DNA of 64,000 bases from Myxococcus stipitatus (lineage in GTDB: Bacteria > Myxococcota > Myxococcia > Myxococcales > Myxococcaceae), in NCBI RefSeq assembly GCF_021412625.1, contig NZ_JAKCFI010000005.1, positions 682,001 to 746,000 of the forward strand, in the 5' to 3' direction. Position numbers and translations under genes: made by a program. Numbering within the stretch: the first letter of the stretch is position 1; every line of letters begins with the position of its first letter. The notes beneath the pieces are model-generated. The model had not been told where the DNA came from and ran no database searches. It was given only the letters and a program-made list of their open reading frames with translations. Positions 19,131 to 27,478 of the stretch are shown here, one piece after another.

Positions 19131-19867
19131 GTGCAACGCTGGACATCACGCCCGCGGAGACGGTGGTCTCCGTCCTGGCGCGGCAGATCGACGACGGCGC
19201 CGTGGTGGCGACGGGCGTGGCCTCGCCGCTGGCCATCCTCGCCATCGCGGTGGCGCGGGCCACGCATGCGCCGAACCTGACCTACCTGGCCTGCGTGGGC
19301 TCGTTGGATCCGGACATCCCCTCGCTGCTCCCCTCCTCCGAGGACCTGGGCTACCTGGAGGGCCGCTCGGCGGAGATCTCCATCCCGGACCTGTTCGACC
19401 ACGCGCGGCGAGGCCGGGTGGACAACGTCTTCTTCGGCGCGGCCGAGGTCGACGCCACCGGGCGCACCAACATGACCGCCAGCGGCAGCCTGGACCGCCC
19501 GAGGACGAAGTTCCCCGGCGTGGCGGGCGCGGCGACCCTGCGCCAGTGGGTCAACAAGCCCGTGCTGCTGGTGCCCCGCCAGTCGCGCCGCAACCTGGTG
19601 CCCGAGGTGCAGGTGGCGACGACGCGCGACCCCCGTCGCTCGGTGAGCCTCATCTCGGACCTGGGCATCTTCGAGCTGGGGCCCGCCGGCGCGCGGCTGG
19701 TGGCGCGCCACCCGTGGGCGACGGTGGAGGGCATCGCCGAGCGCACGGGCTTCGACTTCATGGTGGAGGACGACCTCCCCGTCACCCCGCTGCCGGACGC
19801 GAGCACCGTCGCCGCCATCCGCGCGTTGGATCCCCGTGGCCTCCGCGACCAGCTCGTCGGGGCCTGA
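19127..19867 (+). CDS. aibB: AibB, catalytic subunit of 3-methylglutaconyl-CoA decarboxylase
   Basis: 246 residues of the CoA-transferase beta-subunit fold. In true family I CoA-transferases a conserved glutamate forms the thioester. Here the matching position is Cys56 (LTYLACVGSLDP), the change reported for Myxococcus xanthus AibB, which turns the scaffold into a decarboxylase. Other family elements are present: FFGAAEVDATGRTNMT, a glycine-rich GVAGAATL and SDLGIFEL. It is coupled to aibA by ATGA overlap; aibC follows after 42 bases with its own GGAGG ribosome site. Loss of Glu together with operon context makes the decarboxylase role much more likely than CoA transfer. Confidence 0.92.
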   Translation: MSATLDITPAETVVSVLARQIDDGAVVATGVASPLAILAIAVARATHAPNLTYLACVGSLDPDIPSLLPSSEDLGYLEGRSAEISIPDLFDHARRGRVDNVFFGAAEVDATGRTNMTASGSLDRPRTKFPGVAGAATLRQWVNKPVLLVPRQSRRNLVPEVQVATTRDPRRSVSLISDLGIFELGPAGARLVARHPWATVEGIAERTGFDFMVEDDLPVTPLPDASTVAAIRALDPRGLRDQLVGA

Positions 19868-19909
19868 TCATTCGCCACATTCGCATTCGCGTTTCTCGGA
19901 GGTACGGAG

Positions 19910-20947
19910 ATGAAGGCCGTCGTTCTGCGCAGTTTCGGTGAAGCCGGCAACCTCAAGCTGGAGAACGCCCCCGTCCCGACGCCGGGTAGGGGCGAGGTGC
20001 TGCTGCGCGTGCACGCCTGCGGCGTCTGCTACCACGACGTCATCAACCGCCGCGGCAACCTGCCGCGCACCAGCGTCCCCGCCATCCTCGGCCACGAGGC
20101 CGCCGGCGAGGTCGTCGCCGTGGGCCCGGACACGCCGGGGTGGAAGACGGGCGACCGCGCGGCGACGCTCCAGCGCATGTCCTGTGGCGAGTGCGCCCTG
20201 TGCCGCGCCGGGCGCAACAGCCTGTGCAAGACGGACAACCGCTTCTTCGGCGAGGAGCTGCCCGGCGGCTACGCGCAGTTCATGGTCGCGCCCGTGCGCG
20301 GCCTGGGGCGCGTCCCCGCGTCGCTGCCCTGGGAGGAGGCCGCCACCGTCTGCTGCACCACCGGCACGGCCGTGCACGCGCTACGCACGCGAGGCAAGGT
20401 CCGCGCGGGGGAGACGGTGCTCATCACCGGCGCCAGCGGCGGCGTGGGCATGTCCGCGGTGCAGCTGGCCAAGCTGGACGGCGCGCGCGTCATCGCCGTG
20501 ACGTCCGGCGAGGCGAAGGTGCAGCCCTTGCGCGAGGCGGGCGCGGACGAGGTCATCCTCTCGCGGGGCCTGGAGTTCGCGTCGGAGGTGCGCAAGCGCA
20601 CGTCCGGCCAGGGCGTGGACCTGGCGGTGGAGATCGTCGGCAGCGCCACGTTCGACCAGACGCTCAAGTCGCTGACGCCGGGTGGCCGCCTCGTGGTCGT
20701 GGGCAACCTGGAGTCGGGCATCGTCCAGGTGAACCCCGGGCTCGTCATCGTGAAGGAGCTGGAGATCATCGGCGCCTACGCGACGAACCAGGCGGAGCTG
20801 GACGAGGCGCTGCGGCTGACGGCCACCGGTGGGGTGCGCCAGTTCGTCACGGACAAGGTGCCGCTGGCGGAGGCGGCGCGGGCGCACTTCCGGTTGGAGA
20901 ACCGCGAGGTGGCGGGCCGGCTGGTGCTGGTGCCGCCCGAGGCGTGA
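19910..20947 (+). CDS. aibC: AibC, zinc-type medium-chain reductase of 3,3-dimethylacrylyl-CoA
   Basis: 345 residues of the medium-chain dehydrogenase/reductase superfamily. The catalytic-site motif is CGVCYHD near residues 38-44 and GHEAAGEVV. The structural-zinc lobe keeps four cysteines (CGECALCRAGRNSLC). The Rossmann dinucleotide loop is ITGASGGVGMSAVQLAK. In the aib pathway this enzyme reduces 3,3-dimethylacrylyl-CoA to isovaleryl-CoA with NADH. It lies between aibB and mvaS on the same strand. Isovaleryl-CoA feeds odd-numbered iso-branched fatty acids, which myxobacteria need for development, and some secondary metabolites. Confidence 0.9.
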   Translation: MKAVVLRSFGEAGNLKLENAPVPTPGRGEVLLRVHACGVCYHDVINRRGNLPRTSVPAILGHEAAGEVVAVGPDTPGWKTGDRAATLQRMSCGECALCRAGRNSLCKTDNRFFGEELPGGYAQFMVAPVRGLGRVPASLPWEEAATVCCTTGTAVHALRTRGKVRAGETVLITGASGGVGMSAVQLAKLDGARVIAVTSGEAKVQPLREAGADEVILSRGLEFASEVRKRTSGQGVDLAVEIVGSATFDQTLKSLTPGGRLVVVGNLESGIVQVNPGLVIVKELEIIGAYATNQAELDEALRLTATGGVRQFVTDKVPLAEAARAHFRLENREVAGRLVLVPPEA

Positions 20948-21005
20948 AGCAGCGCAGGCAAGCCCACGAGCAGTTGACGCACGATTCGAGGAAGCGAGGA
21001 GTCCC

Positions 21006-22262
21006 ATGAAGAGGCGGGTTGGAATCGAAGCGCTGGCGGTGGCGGTGCCGTCCCGGTACGTGGACATCGAGGACCTGGCGCGGGCCCGGGGCGTGGACCC
21101 CGCGAAGTTCACCGCGGGCCTGGGCGCCAGGGAGATGGCCGTCACGGACCCCGGCGAGGACACGGTCGCGCTGGCGGCCACGGCGGCGGCGCGGCTGGTG
21201 CGCCAGCAGGACGTGGACCCCTCGCGCATCGGCATGCTGGTGGTGGGGACGGAGACGGGCATCGACCACTCGAAGCCGGTGGCGTCCCATGTCCAGGGCC
21301 TGCTGAAGCTGCCGCGCACCATGCGCACCTTCGACACGCAGCACGCCTGCTATGGCGGCACGGCCGGGCTCATGGCGGCCACGGAGTGGATCGCCTCGGG
21401 TGCCAGCGGGGGCAAGGTCGCGGTGGTCATCTGCTCGGACATCGCGCGCTACGGCCTGAACACGGCGGGCGAGCCGACGCAGGGAGGCGGCGCGGTGGCG
21501 CTGCTGGTCTCCGAGCAGCCGGACCTGCTGGCCGTGGACGTGGGCCTGAACGGCGCCTGCACCATGGACGTGTACGACTTCTGGCGGCCCGTCGGTCGGC
21601 GTGAGGCGCTGGTGGACGGGCACTACTCCATCAACTGCTACCTGGAGGCGCTGTCCGGCGCGTACCGGGGCTGGCGCGAGAAGGCGCTGGCGGCGGGGCT
21701 GGTGCGCTGGGGGAGCACGCTCCCGGGCGAGCAGCTCGCGCGCATCGCCTACCACGTGCCCTTCTGCAAGATGGCGCGCAAGGCGCATACGCAGCTGCGC
21801 CTGTGCGACCTGGAGGACGCGGTGGGCCCCGGACCGGGGACGCCCGAGGCGCGCGAGGAGGTGGCGAAGTCCGCCGCGAGCTACGACGCGCAGGTGGCCA
21901 CCTCGCTGGGCCTGAACGCGCGCATCGGCAACGTGTACACGGCGTCGCTGTACCTGGCGCTGGCGGGCCTGCTCCAGAAGGAGGCGGCGCAGCTCGCGTC
22001 GCAGCGCATCGGCCTGTTGTCCTACGGCAGCGGCTGCATGGCGGAGTTCTACTCCGGCGTCGTCGGGGAGAAGGCGGCCGAGCGCATCGCCCGCGCGGAC
22101 CTGGACGGCGTGCTGGCGCGTCGCGAGCGCGTCTCCATCGAGGAGTACGAGCGGCTGATGAAGCTGCCGTCGGATGCTCCCGAGGCGAAGGCCCCCGCGC
22201 CGGGCGCGTTCCGGCTCACGGAGATTCGTGACCACAAGCGCCTGTACGTCGAGGGCGCGTAG
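21006..22262 (+). CDS. mvaS: Hydroxymethylglutaryl-CoA synthase
   Basis: 418 residues from ATG 21006. The thiolase-fold enzyme condenses acetyl-CoA with acetoacetyl-CoA to give HMG-CoA. Catalytic residues are recognisable: general base Glu83 (VGTETGIDHSK), nucleophile Cys115 (TQHACYGGTAG) and His250 (IAYHVPFCKMA). As the last gene of the aib operon it makes the entry substrate for the pathway, which runs via 3-methylglutaconyl-CoA to isovaleryl-CoA; Myxococcus xanthus has this second HMG-CoA synthase beside its mevalonate-pathway one. A segment GSGCMAEFYSGVVG near the C-terminus is typical for the family. No terminator was clear in the 125 bases after the stop. Confidence 0.94.
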   Translation: MKRRVGIEALAVAVPSRYVDIEDLARARGVDPAKFTAGLGAREMAVTDPGEDTVALAATAAARLVRQQDVDPSRIGMLVVGTETGIDHSKPVASHVQGLLKLPRTMRTFDTQHACYGGTAGLMAATEWIASGASGGKVAVVICSDIARYGLNTAGEPTQGGGAVALLVSEQPDLLAVDVGLNGACTMDVYDFWRPVGRREALVDGHYSINCYLEALSGAYRGWREKALAAGLVRWGSTLPGEQLARIAYHVPFCKMARKAHTQLRLCDLEDAVGPGPGTPEAREEVAKSAASYDAQVATSLGLNARIGNVYTASLYLALAGLLQKEAAQLASQRIGLLSYGSGCMAEFYSGVVGEKAAERIARADLDGVLARRERVSIEEYERLMKLPSDAPEAKAPAPGAFRLTEIRDHKRLYVEGA

Positions 22263-22387
22263 TCCGTCGCGAGCCGGGGTCGCGCGTGACGGGCGTCATC
22301 CGTCGCGCGCGGGCCTCGAGGGATGAGTCCCCGTGCGAGGGCCTGGGCGCGGGCCCCGCGCTGGAACGGGAGTACGAGCCGCTCGAA

Positions 22388-22690
22388 TCAGCGCCAGGAC
22401 TTCGCGTCGCCAGTGGCCCAGCGGCGCTCGTTCTCCAGGAGCGCGGCGCGGACCGGCGCCGCCCCCTGGTCGAGTCGCGGGCCCCCGAGGAGTCCCATGA
22501 CGACCCGGGCGACGACCTCCGTCGCGGGCCAGGGCGTCCCCTGGTGGAGGATGGCCGACCAGCTCGTGCGCCCCTGGGGCTCCAGTTCGAGCAGGGCACC
22601 GAGGTGGGCCGGCGTCTCCGTGGCGCGACGATGGACGTGAAGCAGTCGCGCCCCGTCCGTCGCTTCGAGTGCATCGAGTCCCGTCGTCAT
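22388..22690 (-). CDS. Small hypothetical protein
   Basis: 100 residues on the minus strand. Codon third positions are almost all G or C through the whole frame, and the composition is balanced (Leu, Val, Trp, Glu, few Arg runs), unlike an antisense shadow. No domain was recognised; an apparent alpha/beta pattern includes LLHVHRR, LLELEPQGRTSWSAIL and VARVVMGLLGG. The ATG at 22690 has no strong Shine-Dalgarno site. The gene converges with mvaS and is divergent from the 458-residue hypothetical gene. It is not preceded by a gene on its own strand, so it would need its own promoter. Confidence 0.6.
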   Translation of the reverse strand: MTTGLDALEATDGARLLHVHRRATETPAHLGALLELEPQGRTSWSAILHQGTPWPATEVVARVVMGLLGGPRLDQGAAPVRAALLENERRWATGDAKSWR

Positions 22691-22814
22691 CGTGGGCAAT
22701 CGAGCAACCCCGGCCCCTCTCCGGGGAATGGCGCCCGCGCGGGAATCCCTCGCCATACGTCAGATGCCACGCCATCCTCCGTCCGCGCCGGCACCCCACT
22801 CAGCAGGAGCCCAC

Positions 22815-24191
22815 GTGCAGCCCTCGTACGCCGACCTTCGTGACAAGACGCTCGCCGCCCTCGACTCGCAGGACGCGAACACGGCGTTCAGGACGTTCCG
22901 AAGCGTCCTCCGCTACCCCGGGGTGCCCGAGCTGAGGACGAAGGAGTGCTGGAGCGAAGCATGGGAGGTGTTCGCGCGCATCGCGACGGTGTTCGCCGGA
23001 GAGGAGTTCGCTCGGCAGGTGCGCGGCATCTCCCCACTGCCGGATGACCCGGGGCCGTACTACACGCTCGGCTACGAGTTCATCGAACAGGGCCTCAACG
23101 ACCTCGCGGCGACCGTCCTCCAGCGCGCATACGAGCTGGCCCCGAACGCCGAGGCCATCGTCTATGAGTACGTGTCCGCCCTGGAGCGCATCGGAGCGCA
23201 CGGCCACGCGGTGCTCGCGCTGGCGGCCCCTCCGGGGCTCGCCGACACGCGATTCATGGCGTGCTACCTGCTCGCGTACAACTCACTGATGACCGGAGAC
23301 CTCGACGAGCTCCGGCGCCGGATTCCCCTGCTGGAGCGTCTGCGCCATTTCCCTGCCGCGCTTCCGGACTCTGCGCCCGAGCAGTTGCCCCAACTGGATG
23401 TCATGACGGCGCGGCTGCGGCGCTTCCTCGCCCGCGCCGAGGCCGTCCGCCGCGCGACGCCGCTCGACCTCACCGACCTGCGCGGCTGGCAGTTCGTCAC
23501 GACCGGGACCGTGTTGCTCCACCTGTCCCCCTATGGTTTCGACGAGGGCATGACGGGACGCTATGCCTTCGTCCAGGACTCACAGGAGCTCTGCCTGGAG
23601 GGGCTCCGCCGCGTGGAGGCCACCCTGAAGCACGCGGGGGTCCGTGTCCCCCGCGTGTTCGTGCTTCCTGACCGGAACAGCGCCATCCTCGCCCACGCGG
23701 CGGCGAAGCACCTGGGCGTCCCCGCCGAGCCATGGCCGGAAGGCGGCAGCGAGGCCCCCGGGCTGCTGGTCGCCTACGACGTGTCGGACCTGGATCAGGA
23801 GCTGTTGGCATCGCTGCGCGTCCATCGACCGGGACAGGTGTTCTGGAGCCACCTCACCTGCTGGACCGAGGCGACTGCCTTCGCGGTGGACCTGACCACG
23901 TACCTCTATCAGAACAAGACGACCCCCTGGGGCGAGCGCCTGAAGGTGAACCCCGAGACGCGCAAGGTGGAGCGGACCCAGCCCGACGATCGCCCCGTCG
24001 AGACGCTGGCGAACGAACTCCTCTCGGCGCGGTTGGAGGCGAACGCGTTGGATGACCTGCCCACGCTCCTCGCCCTGGTCGACGGAGTGAAGGGCCTCAC
24101 CGACGACGCGGCGCCAGGCTGGGCGCGCCCCGAGGGGCTTCGCCCCCGACAGCTCACCGACTCTCCCGTGAAGAGCAGCCAGTTCGTCTGA
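22815..24191 (+). CDS. Hypothetical protein with helical repeat N-terminus
   Basis: 458 residues from GTG 22815, which has CAGGAG six bases upstream. The first ~230 residues are helical with TPR-like spacing (YYTLGYEFIEQGLNDLAATVL and AYELAPNAEAIVYEYVSAL, here as LGYEFIEQGLND and YELAPNAEAIVYEY). The second half is a mixed alpha/beta region (residues ~240-400) with VRVPRVFVLPDRNSAILAHAAAKH and PGLLVAYDVSDLDQELL-type strands, and an acidic, low-complexity tail. I do not recognise a catalytic family. No signal peptide is present, so it is probably cytoplasmic. Neighbours give no functional clue. Confidence 0.75.
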   Translation: MQPSYADLRDKTLAALDSQDANTAFRTFRSVLRYPGVPELRTKECWSEAWEVFARIATVFAGEEFARQVRGISPLPDDPGPYYTLGYEFIEQGLNDLAATVLQRAYELAPNAEAIVYEYVSALERIGAHGHAVLALAAPPGLADTRFMACYLLAYNSLMTGDLDELRRRIPLLERLRHFPAALPDSAPEQLPQLDVMTARLRRFLARAEAVRRATPLDLTDLRGWQFVTTGTVLLHLSPYGFDEGMTGRYAFVQDSQELCLEGLRRVEATLKHAGVRVPRVFVLPDRNSAILAHAAAKHLGVPAEPWPEGGSEAPGLLVAYDVSDLDQELLASLRVHRPGQVFWSHLTCWTEATAFAVDLTTYLYQNKTTPWGERLKVNPETRKVERTQPDDRPVETLANELLSARLEANALDDLPTLLALVDGVKGLTDDAAPGWARPEGLRPRQLTDSPVKSSQFV

Positions 24192-24314
24192 ACTCCGACG
24201 CCCTGGCTGATGCACGGAGCAGGAGATCGACGCGCTCGTGAAATAGTGAATGATGAAGGTTCGTTTCTCCGGAGAGCGGGCAACCGACCCCAGCACCCTC
24301 CGGGAGTAGAACGA

Positions 24315-25781
24315 ATGAGCCATCACGCATCCCCCTCTTCCGCGCCAGCACGCGCGGCGACACGCCGAGTCGAGACTCGCACGTGGCGCACGTGGCTTCC
24401 CTCGCTCATGGTGATGGGAGCCACAGCCAATCTCACCGCCTGCGCCACACCGTCCACGCTCGCCGTGTCACCAGCCGGGGTGCCCTCTTTCAGCGACGAC
24501 ATGCTGTCGCCCGAGTTCTGGATCCGCCGCGCGCCCGATCCGGATGCGGTGCTGCTCGATGCCCGGCAGGTCACGGAGAAGCGCCTGCGCGCCTTCGGTC
24601 CAGATGGCGGACTGCTCGACCTGAAACAGCTCCCCACCACGCTGACGCGGGAGCGAGTCGCTCGGTGGATCAGCGATGCGGAGCGGACGCCCATCCGTGC
24701 GGTCATCGACGAAGAGGGACAGCCGGTGACAGCGGAGACGCTCGACGGACTGCGGAAGAACGCCGCGGCCGAACAGCTCCCTGAAACCTCCGCCGCCCGC
24801 TACGGGCTCAGCGTGCGGCGCACGCCCCTGCGGACACTGCCATCCGCTCGACAGTTCTTCGCCTCCGAGGACCTACGCGACTACGAGAGCCTCCAGGCCG
24901 GCGTCCTGTTCCCTGGCGAGCCCGTCGTCATCGCGCATCACAGCGCGGACCAGCAATGGCTGTTCGTCATGACGACTCAAGGGCCGGCGTGGGTGCGCGG
25001 CGTCGACATCGCGGAAGGCACGGCGGACGCCGTCTTCTCCTACGTGGAGAAGGAGCCCGGACGGGTCGTCACGGGCGATCAGGTGCGCACGGTCTTCACC
25101 CCCGAGGCACCGGCCGTGTCCGAGCTCGAGCTCGACATGGGGACGGCGTTGCCCCGAGCCGACGTGGCGCCCGGCGAGCCCGTCAACGGCGCCAGCAGCT
25201 ACGCCTCATGGCCCGTGCTCCTGCCAGTGCGCAGGCAGGACGGTACGCTGGCCTTCGGGAGCGCGCTGTTGCGGCGCACCGCGGATACCGCGCCGGGCTA
25301 TCTGCCGCTGACGCGGGCCAACATCCTCCGTCAGGCGTTCAAGTTCCTCGGCGAGCGCTACGGCTGGGGTCACCAGTTCAACGCACGCGATTGCAGCGGA
25401 CTGACCAGCGAGGTCTTCCGCAGCATGGGGCTGCAACTGCCCCCCAACTCCGGGTTGCAGGGGAAGAGCGCGGCGCTGAACCACCGCCTCTTCACGGCCC
25501 AGGACTCACATGCCGAGCGGGTGCGCGCACTGGAGCAGGCACAGGTGGGCGACCTCGTCGTCGTCCCCGGCCATGTGCTGATGATCATCGGCCACGTGAA
25601 TGGCGAGCCCTACGTCATCCAGGACGTTCCGTATGCCGTGTTCAAGGACCCGACCACCCAGCAGCTCCGCAAGACGAAGCTGAACCAGGTCTCCGTCACC
25701 CCGCTGCTGCCACTCCACGCCGACGACACGACCCTGTACGTGGACGCGATGACCAGCCTCGTGCACGTCACGCGGCCATAG
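24315..25781 (+). CDS. SH3 and NlpC/P60 cell-wall hydrolase lipoprotein
   Basis: 488 residues. A long Ser/Ala/Arg-rich N-terminus precedes a hydrophobic segment ending in a lipobox-like NLTAC. Two SH3b-type regions follow: about 155-260 (YGLSVRRTPLRTLPS, WLFVMTTQGPAWV) and a second up to ~340. The C-terminal NlpC/P60 peptidase domain (about 345-470) has the catalytic Cys360 in ARDCSGLTSEVF and His420 in VPGHVLMIIG, with FLGERYGWGHQ just before the Cys. Such enzymes cut peptidoglycan stem peptides. The long pre-signal extension suggests the start could instead lie downstream, but no better in-frame ATG with a ribosome site was seen. Confidence 0.87.
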   Translation: MSHHASPSSAPARAATRRVETRTWRTWLPSLMVMGATANLTACATPSTLAVSPAGVPSFSDDMLSPEFWIRRAPDPDAVLLDARQVTEKRLRAFGPDGGLLDLKQLPTTLTRERVARWISDAERTPIRAVIDEEGQPVTAETLDGLRKNAAAEQLPETSAARYGLSVRRTPLRTLPSARQFFASEDLRDYESLQAGVLFPGEPVVIAHHSADQQWLFVMTTQGPAWVRGVDIAEGTADAVFSYVEKEPGRVVTGDQVRTVFTPEAPAVSELELDMGTALPRADVAPGEPVNGASSYASWPVLLPVRRQDGTLAFGSALLRRTADTAPGYLPLTRANILRQAFKFLGERYGWGHQFNARDCSGLTSEVFRSMGLQLPPNSGLQGKSAALNHRLFTAQDSHAERVRALEQAQVGDLVVVPGHVLMIIGHVNGEPYVIQDVPYAVFKDPTTQQLRKTKLNQVSVTPLLPLHADDTTLYVDAMTSLVHVTRP

Positions 25782-25812
25782 GCTCCAGGGCCCGGCGCCA
25801 GCCCGCTCGCGC

Positions 25813-26397
25813 TCAGGCGCTGAAGGCGCGAATCGTCACGGAGATCCGCCGTCCGCGAGCCTGCGCGGAGGGCGGAACCTCGTGCGTGAAGGCACGATTC
25901 GTCGACCACGGAATCACGATGACCCCGCCGTTCACGGCGGGGATGTCGATGAAGCCCTCCCCCTTCCAGGGCCGCATGCGGAACGCGCGCTGCTCTCCGA
26001 ACGAGAGCGTGACGATGGGGGTGCCCTCGACGCGGTTGACGTCGCTGTCGCGATGCTTGCCGATGTAGTGGTCCTCCGAGCCTTCGTACCAGTTCAACAG
26101 CAGGCCATTGAGGCGTGCGTCGAACTCGGCATGAGACCACCGCAACCACGCCTCCATCGCTGGAGTCAGGGGCAAGGCCCGGTTGACGCGCCCCGTGTAG
26201 TGGTAGTCCGCGCCGTAGGCCTGCTGCCAACGCGGCGTGCGGACCCGCCTCCCATGAATCATGATCTCGTGGAACTCCACCGGGTGGAGTGCCCACAGCG
26301 CCTCGAAGGCATCTGCCGTGAGCACGAGCTCGGGAGGCAGCTCCCCCACCAGGACCTCGTGTCCATCGCCGAGCGGAATCGAGCGGTACCCAGTCAT
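25813..26397 (-). CDS. AlkB-like 2-oxoglutarate/Fe(II) dioxygenase
   Basis: 194 residues. The core matches the AlkB superfamily: LLNWYEGSEDHYIGKHRD (as NWYEGSEDH and GKHRDSD) with iron ligands His115, Asp117 and His172 (FTHEVPP), followed by the RRISVTIR segment that binds 2-oxoglutarate. Bacterial and eukaryotic relatives of this length repair alkylated bases or act on nucleic acids or proteins. The N-terminal nucleotide-recognition lid is short. It is on the minus strand, convergent with the NlpC/P60 gene, 31 bases between stops. It appears monocistronic. Confidence 0.88.
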   Translation of the reverse strand: MTGYRSIPLGDGHEVLVGELPPELVLTADAFEALWALHPVEFHEIMIHGRRVRTPRWQQAYGADYHYTGRVNRALPLTPAMEAWLRWSHAEFDARLNGLLLNWYEGSEDHYIGKHRDSDVNRVEGTPIVTLSFGEQRAFRMRPWKGEGFIDIPAVNGGVIVIPWSTNRAFTHEVPPSAQARGRRISVTIRAFSA

Positions 26398-26687
26398 GGA
26401 CTGAACCTATGTCCAGCACCCCGACCGGGGCAAGGACCCGGAGGCCGTGCCCCCACCCCGGCGGAAGAACCCACTCGAGGTCCACGGTCCTCCCCGGAGC
26501 CCGGGGCTCCCTGACCCGCGAGAGCCCGGGTGCCCGTCCGCCACGGGCGACTCATCTCCGCCGTCAACCCGATGCCGCTGTGGGCCACGGTGGGAGTCAG
26601 GGTGACGAACCAGGACACCGGCGCGGAGCAGGCGTCAGCCAGGAGCAGCACCCCGGCGAGCAGATAGATGCGCCGACAACAGTTCAC
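26394..26687 (-). CDS. Possible small lipoprotein or gene remnant
   Basis: A 97-codon frame begins at GTG 26687. Its first ~45 residues look like a genuine exported protein: basic start (NCCRRI), hydrophobic LLAGVLLLADAC with a lipobox-like LADAC, then SWFVTLTPTVAHSGIGL. After residue ~48 the sequence turns into Arg/Gly/Pro-rich text typical of out-of-frame high-GC DNA and it overlaps the first bases of the AlkB-like gene. This fits a truncated or frameshifted lipoprotein gene. No convincing ribosome-binding site was seen. The bases 26688-26886 beyond it hold no recognisable gene. Confidence 0.3.
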   Translation of the reverse strand: MNCCRRIYLLAGVLLLADACSAPVSWFVTLTPTVAHSGIGLTAEMSRPWRTGTRALAGQGAPGSGEDRGPRVGSSAGVGARPPGPCPGRGAGHRFSP

Positions 26688-26886
26688 GAGGGCCTCGAGA
26701 CGTGACGGCCCTCGAGACGGGCTTCCCCCGAATGCCCTGGCTTCGGAAACTGGGCAGCATCTGAATCTGAGCTACCCGTACAATCCGAGGACCGGTCGCG
26801 CCTCGGCCTGGGGAGAACGGCCTGAATCGGGCACCGGGTCGCGAGCCCCCGGCCACATCCAATTCACAAAGTCGCCCCGCCAGGCA

Positions 26887-27231
26887 TCACATCGTGCGGA
26901 GCGGACCGTGGTCGTCGCAGTGCGAGTCGTGCACGTGGTGCAGGTGCCCCTCGACGAGGTAGTCGACGTGGTCCCCATGGGGGACGCCCTCGTGTCCGCA
27001 GTCCGGGCCGTGCTTGTGCCCCTGTGCGTGGCCCGTGCACTGATGGGACGGCGTACAGCGACTCGGGTTCGTCGCGTCCACCGCGATGGTACATTCATCG
27101 ATGTGGCCGTTGTGGCTGTGGTGAAGGTGCCCCTCGTGCATGTAATCGACGTGGTCGCCGTGCTTCACCTGGGTGTGACCGCAGCCACCACCGTGAACGT
27201 GCTCGTGATTCGTGTGCGTCGTGTGCGCCAT
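26887..27231 (-). CDS. Histidine-rich, twice-repeated metal-binding protein
   Basis: 114 residues with about 26 His and several Cys. It contains two copies of a unit that begins HGDHVDY and runs through EGHLHH with H/D pairs after it (residues ~24-45 and ~85-106). Each is preceded by a CGH element (GGGCGHTQVKHGDH and PDCGHEGVPHGDH), and a CTPSHQC segment lies between. There is no signal peptide. A GGAGG ribosome site precedes ATG 27231. The composition points to binding of zinc, nickel, cobalt or copper; similar proteins occur in many proteobacteria, often near metal-efflux genes. No transporter or metal regulator is adjacent here, so the role is open. Confidence 0.8.
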   Translation of the reverse strand: MAHTTHTNHEHVHGGGCGHTQVKHGDHVDYMHEGHLHHSHNGHIDECTIAVDATNPSRCTPSHQCTGHAQGHKHGPDCGHEGVPHGDHVDYLVEGHLHHVHDSHCDDHGPLRTM

Positions 27232-27478
27232 GTGCTGCCTCCGTCCACGGCGGTATAGGGAGCCGGAGGCCCGCCATGAAGCTCCCGAAATCGCCCCACT
27301 GTGCCCGGCACGACGAACCTGGAACGGCTCTTCATGATTCGAGACACGCGCTGGTCCTCGCGGCTTGGACGCGGGGCCAGACCCTCGGCGGCTTGATTGC
27401 CCGCATGACGCAGTCCGTGACTTGCCCCCCTGGGTGGCCCCTGCCTGAGGATTCGTTGAGTAGCGATTCGATAATCCC

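Noticed and set aside
18333-19867. Glutaconate CoA-transferase function for the two CoA-transferase-like genes
   Set aside because: The beta subunit has Cys56 where the catalytic Glu should be, and the operon matches the aib pathway.
26688-27478. Mobile element or CRISPR in the region of small and broken genes
   Set aside because: No terminal inverted repeats, transposase motifs or regularly spaced direct repeats were found; the repeats seen are inside the His-rich protein.
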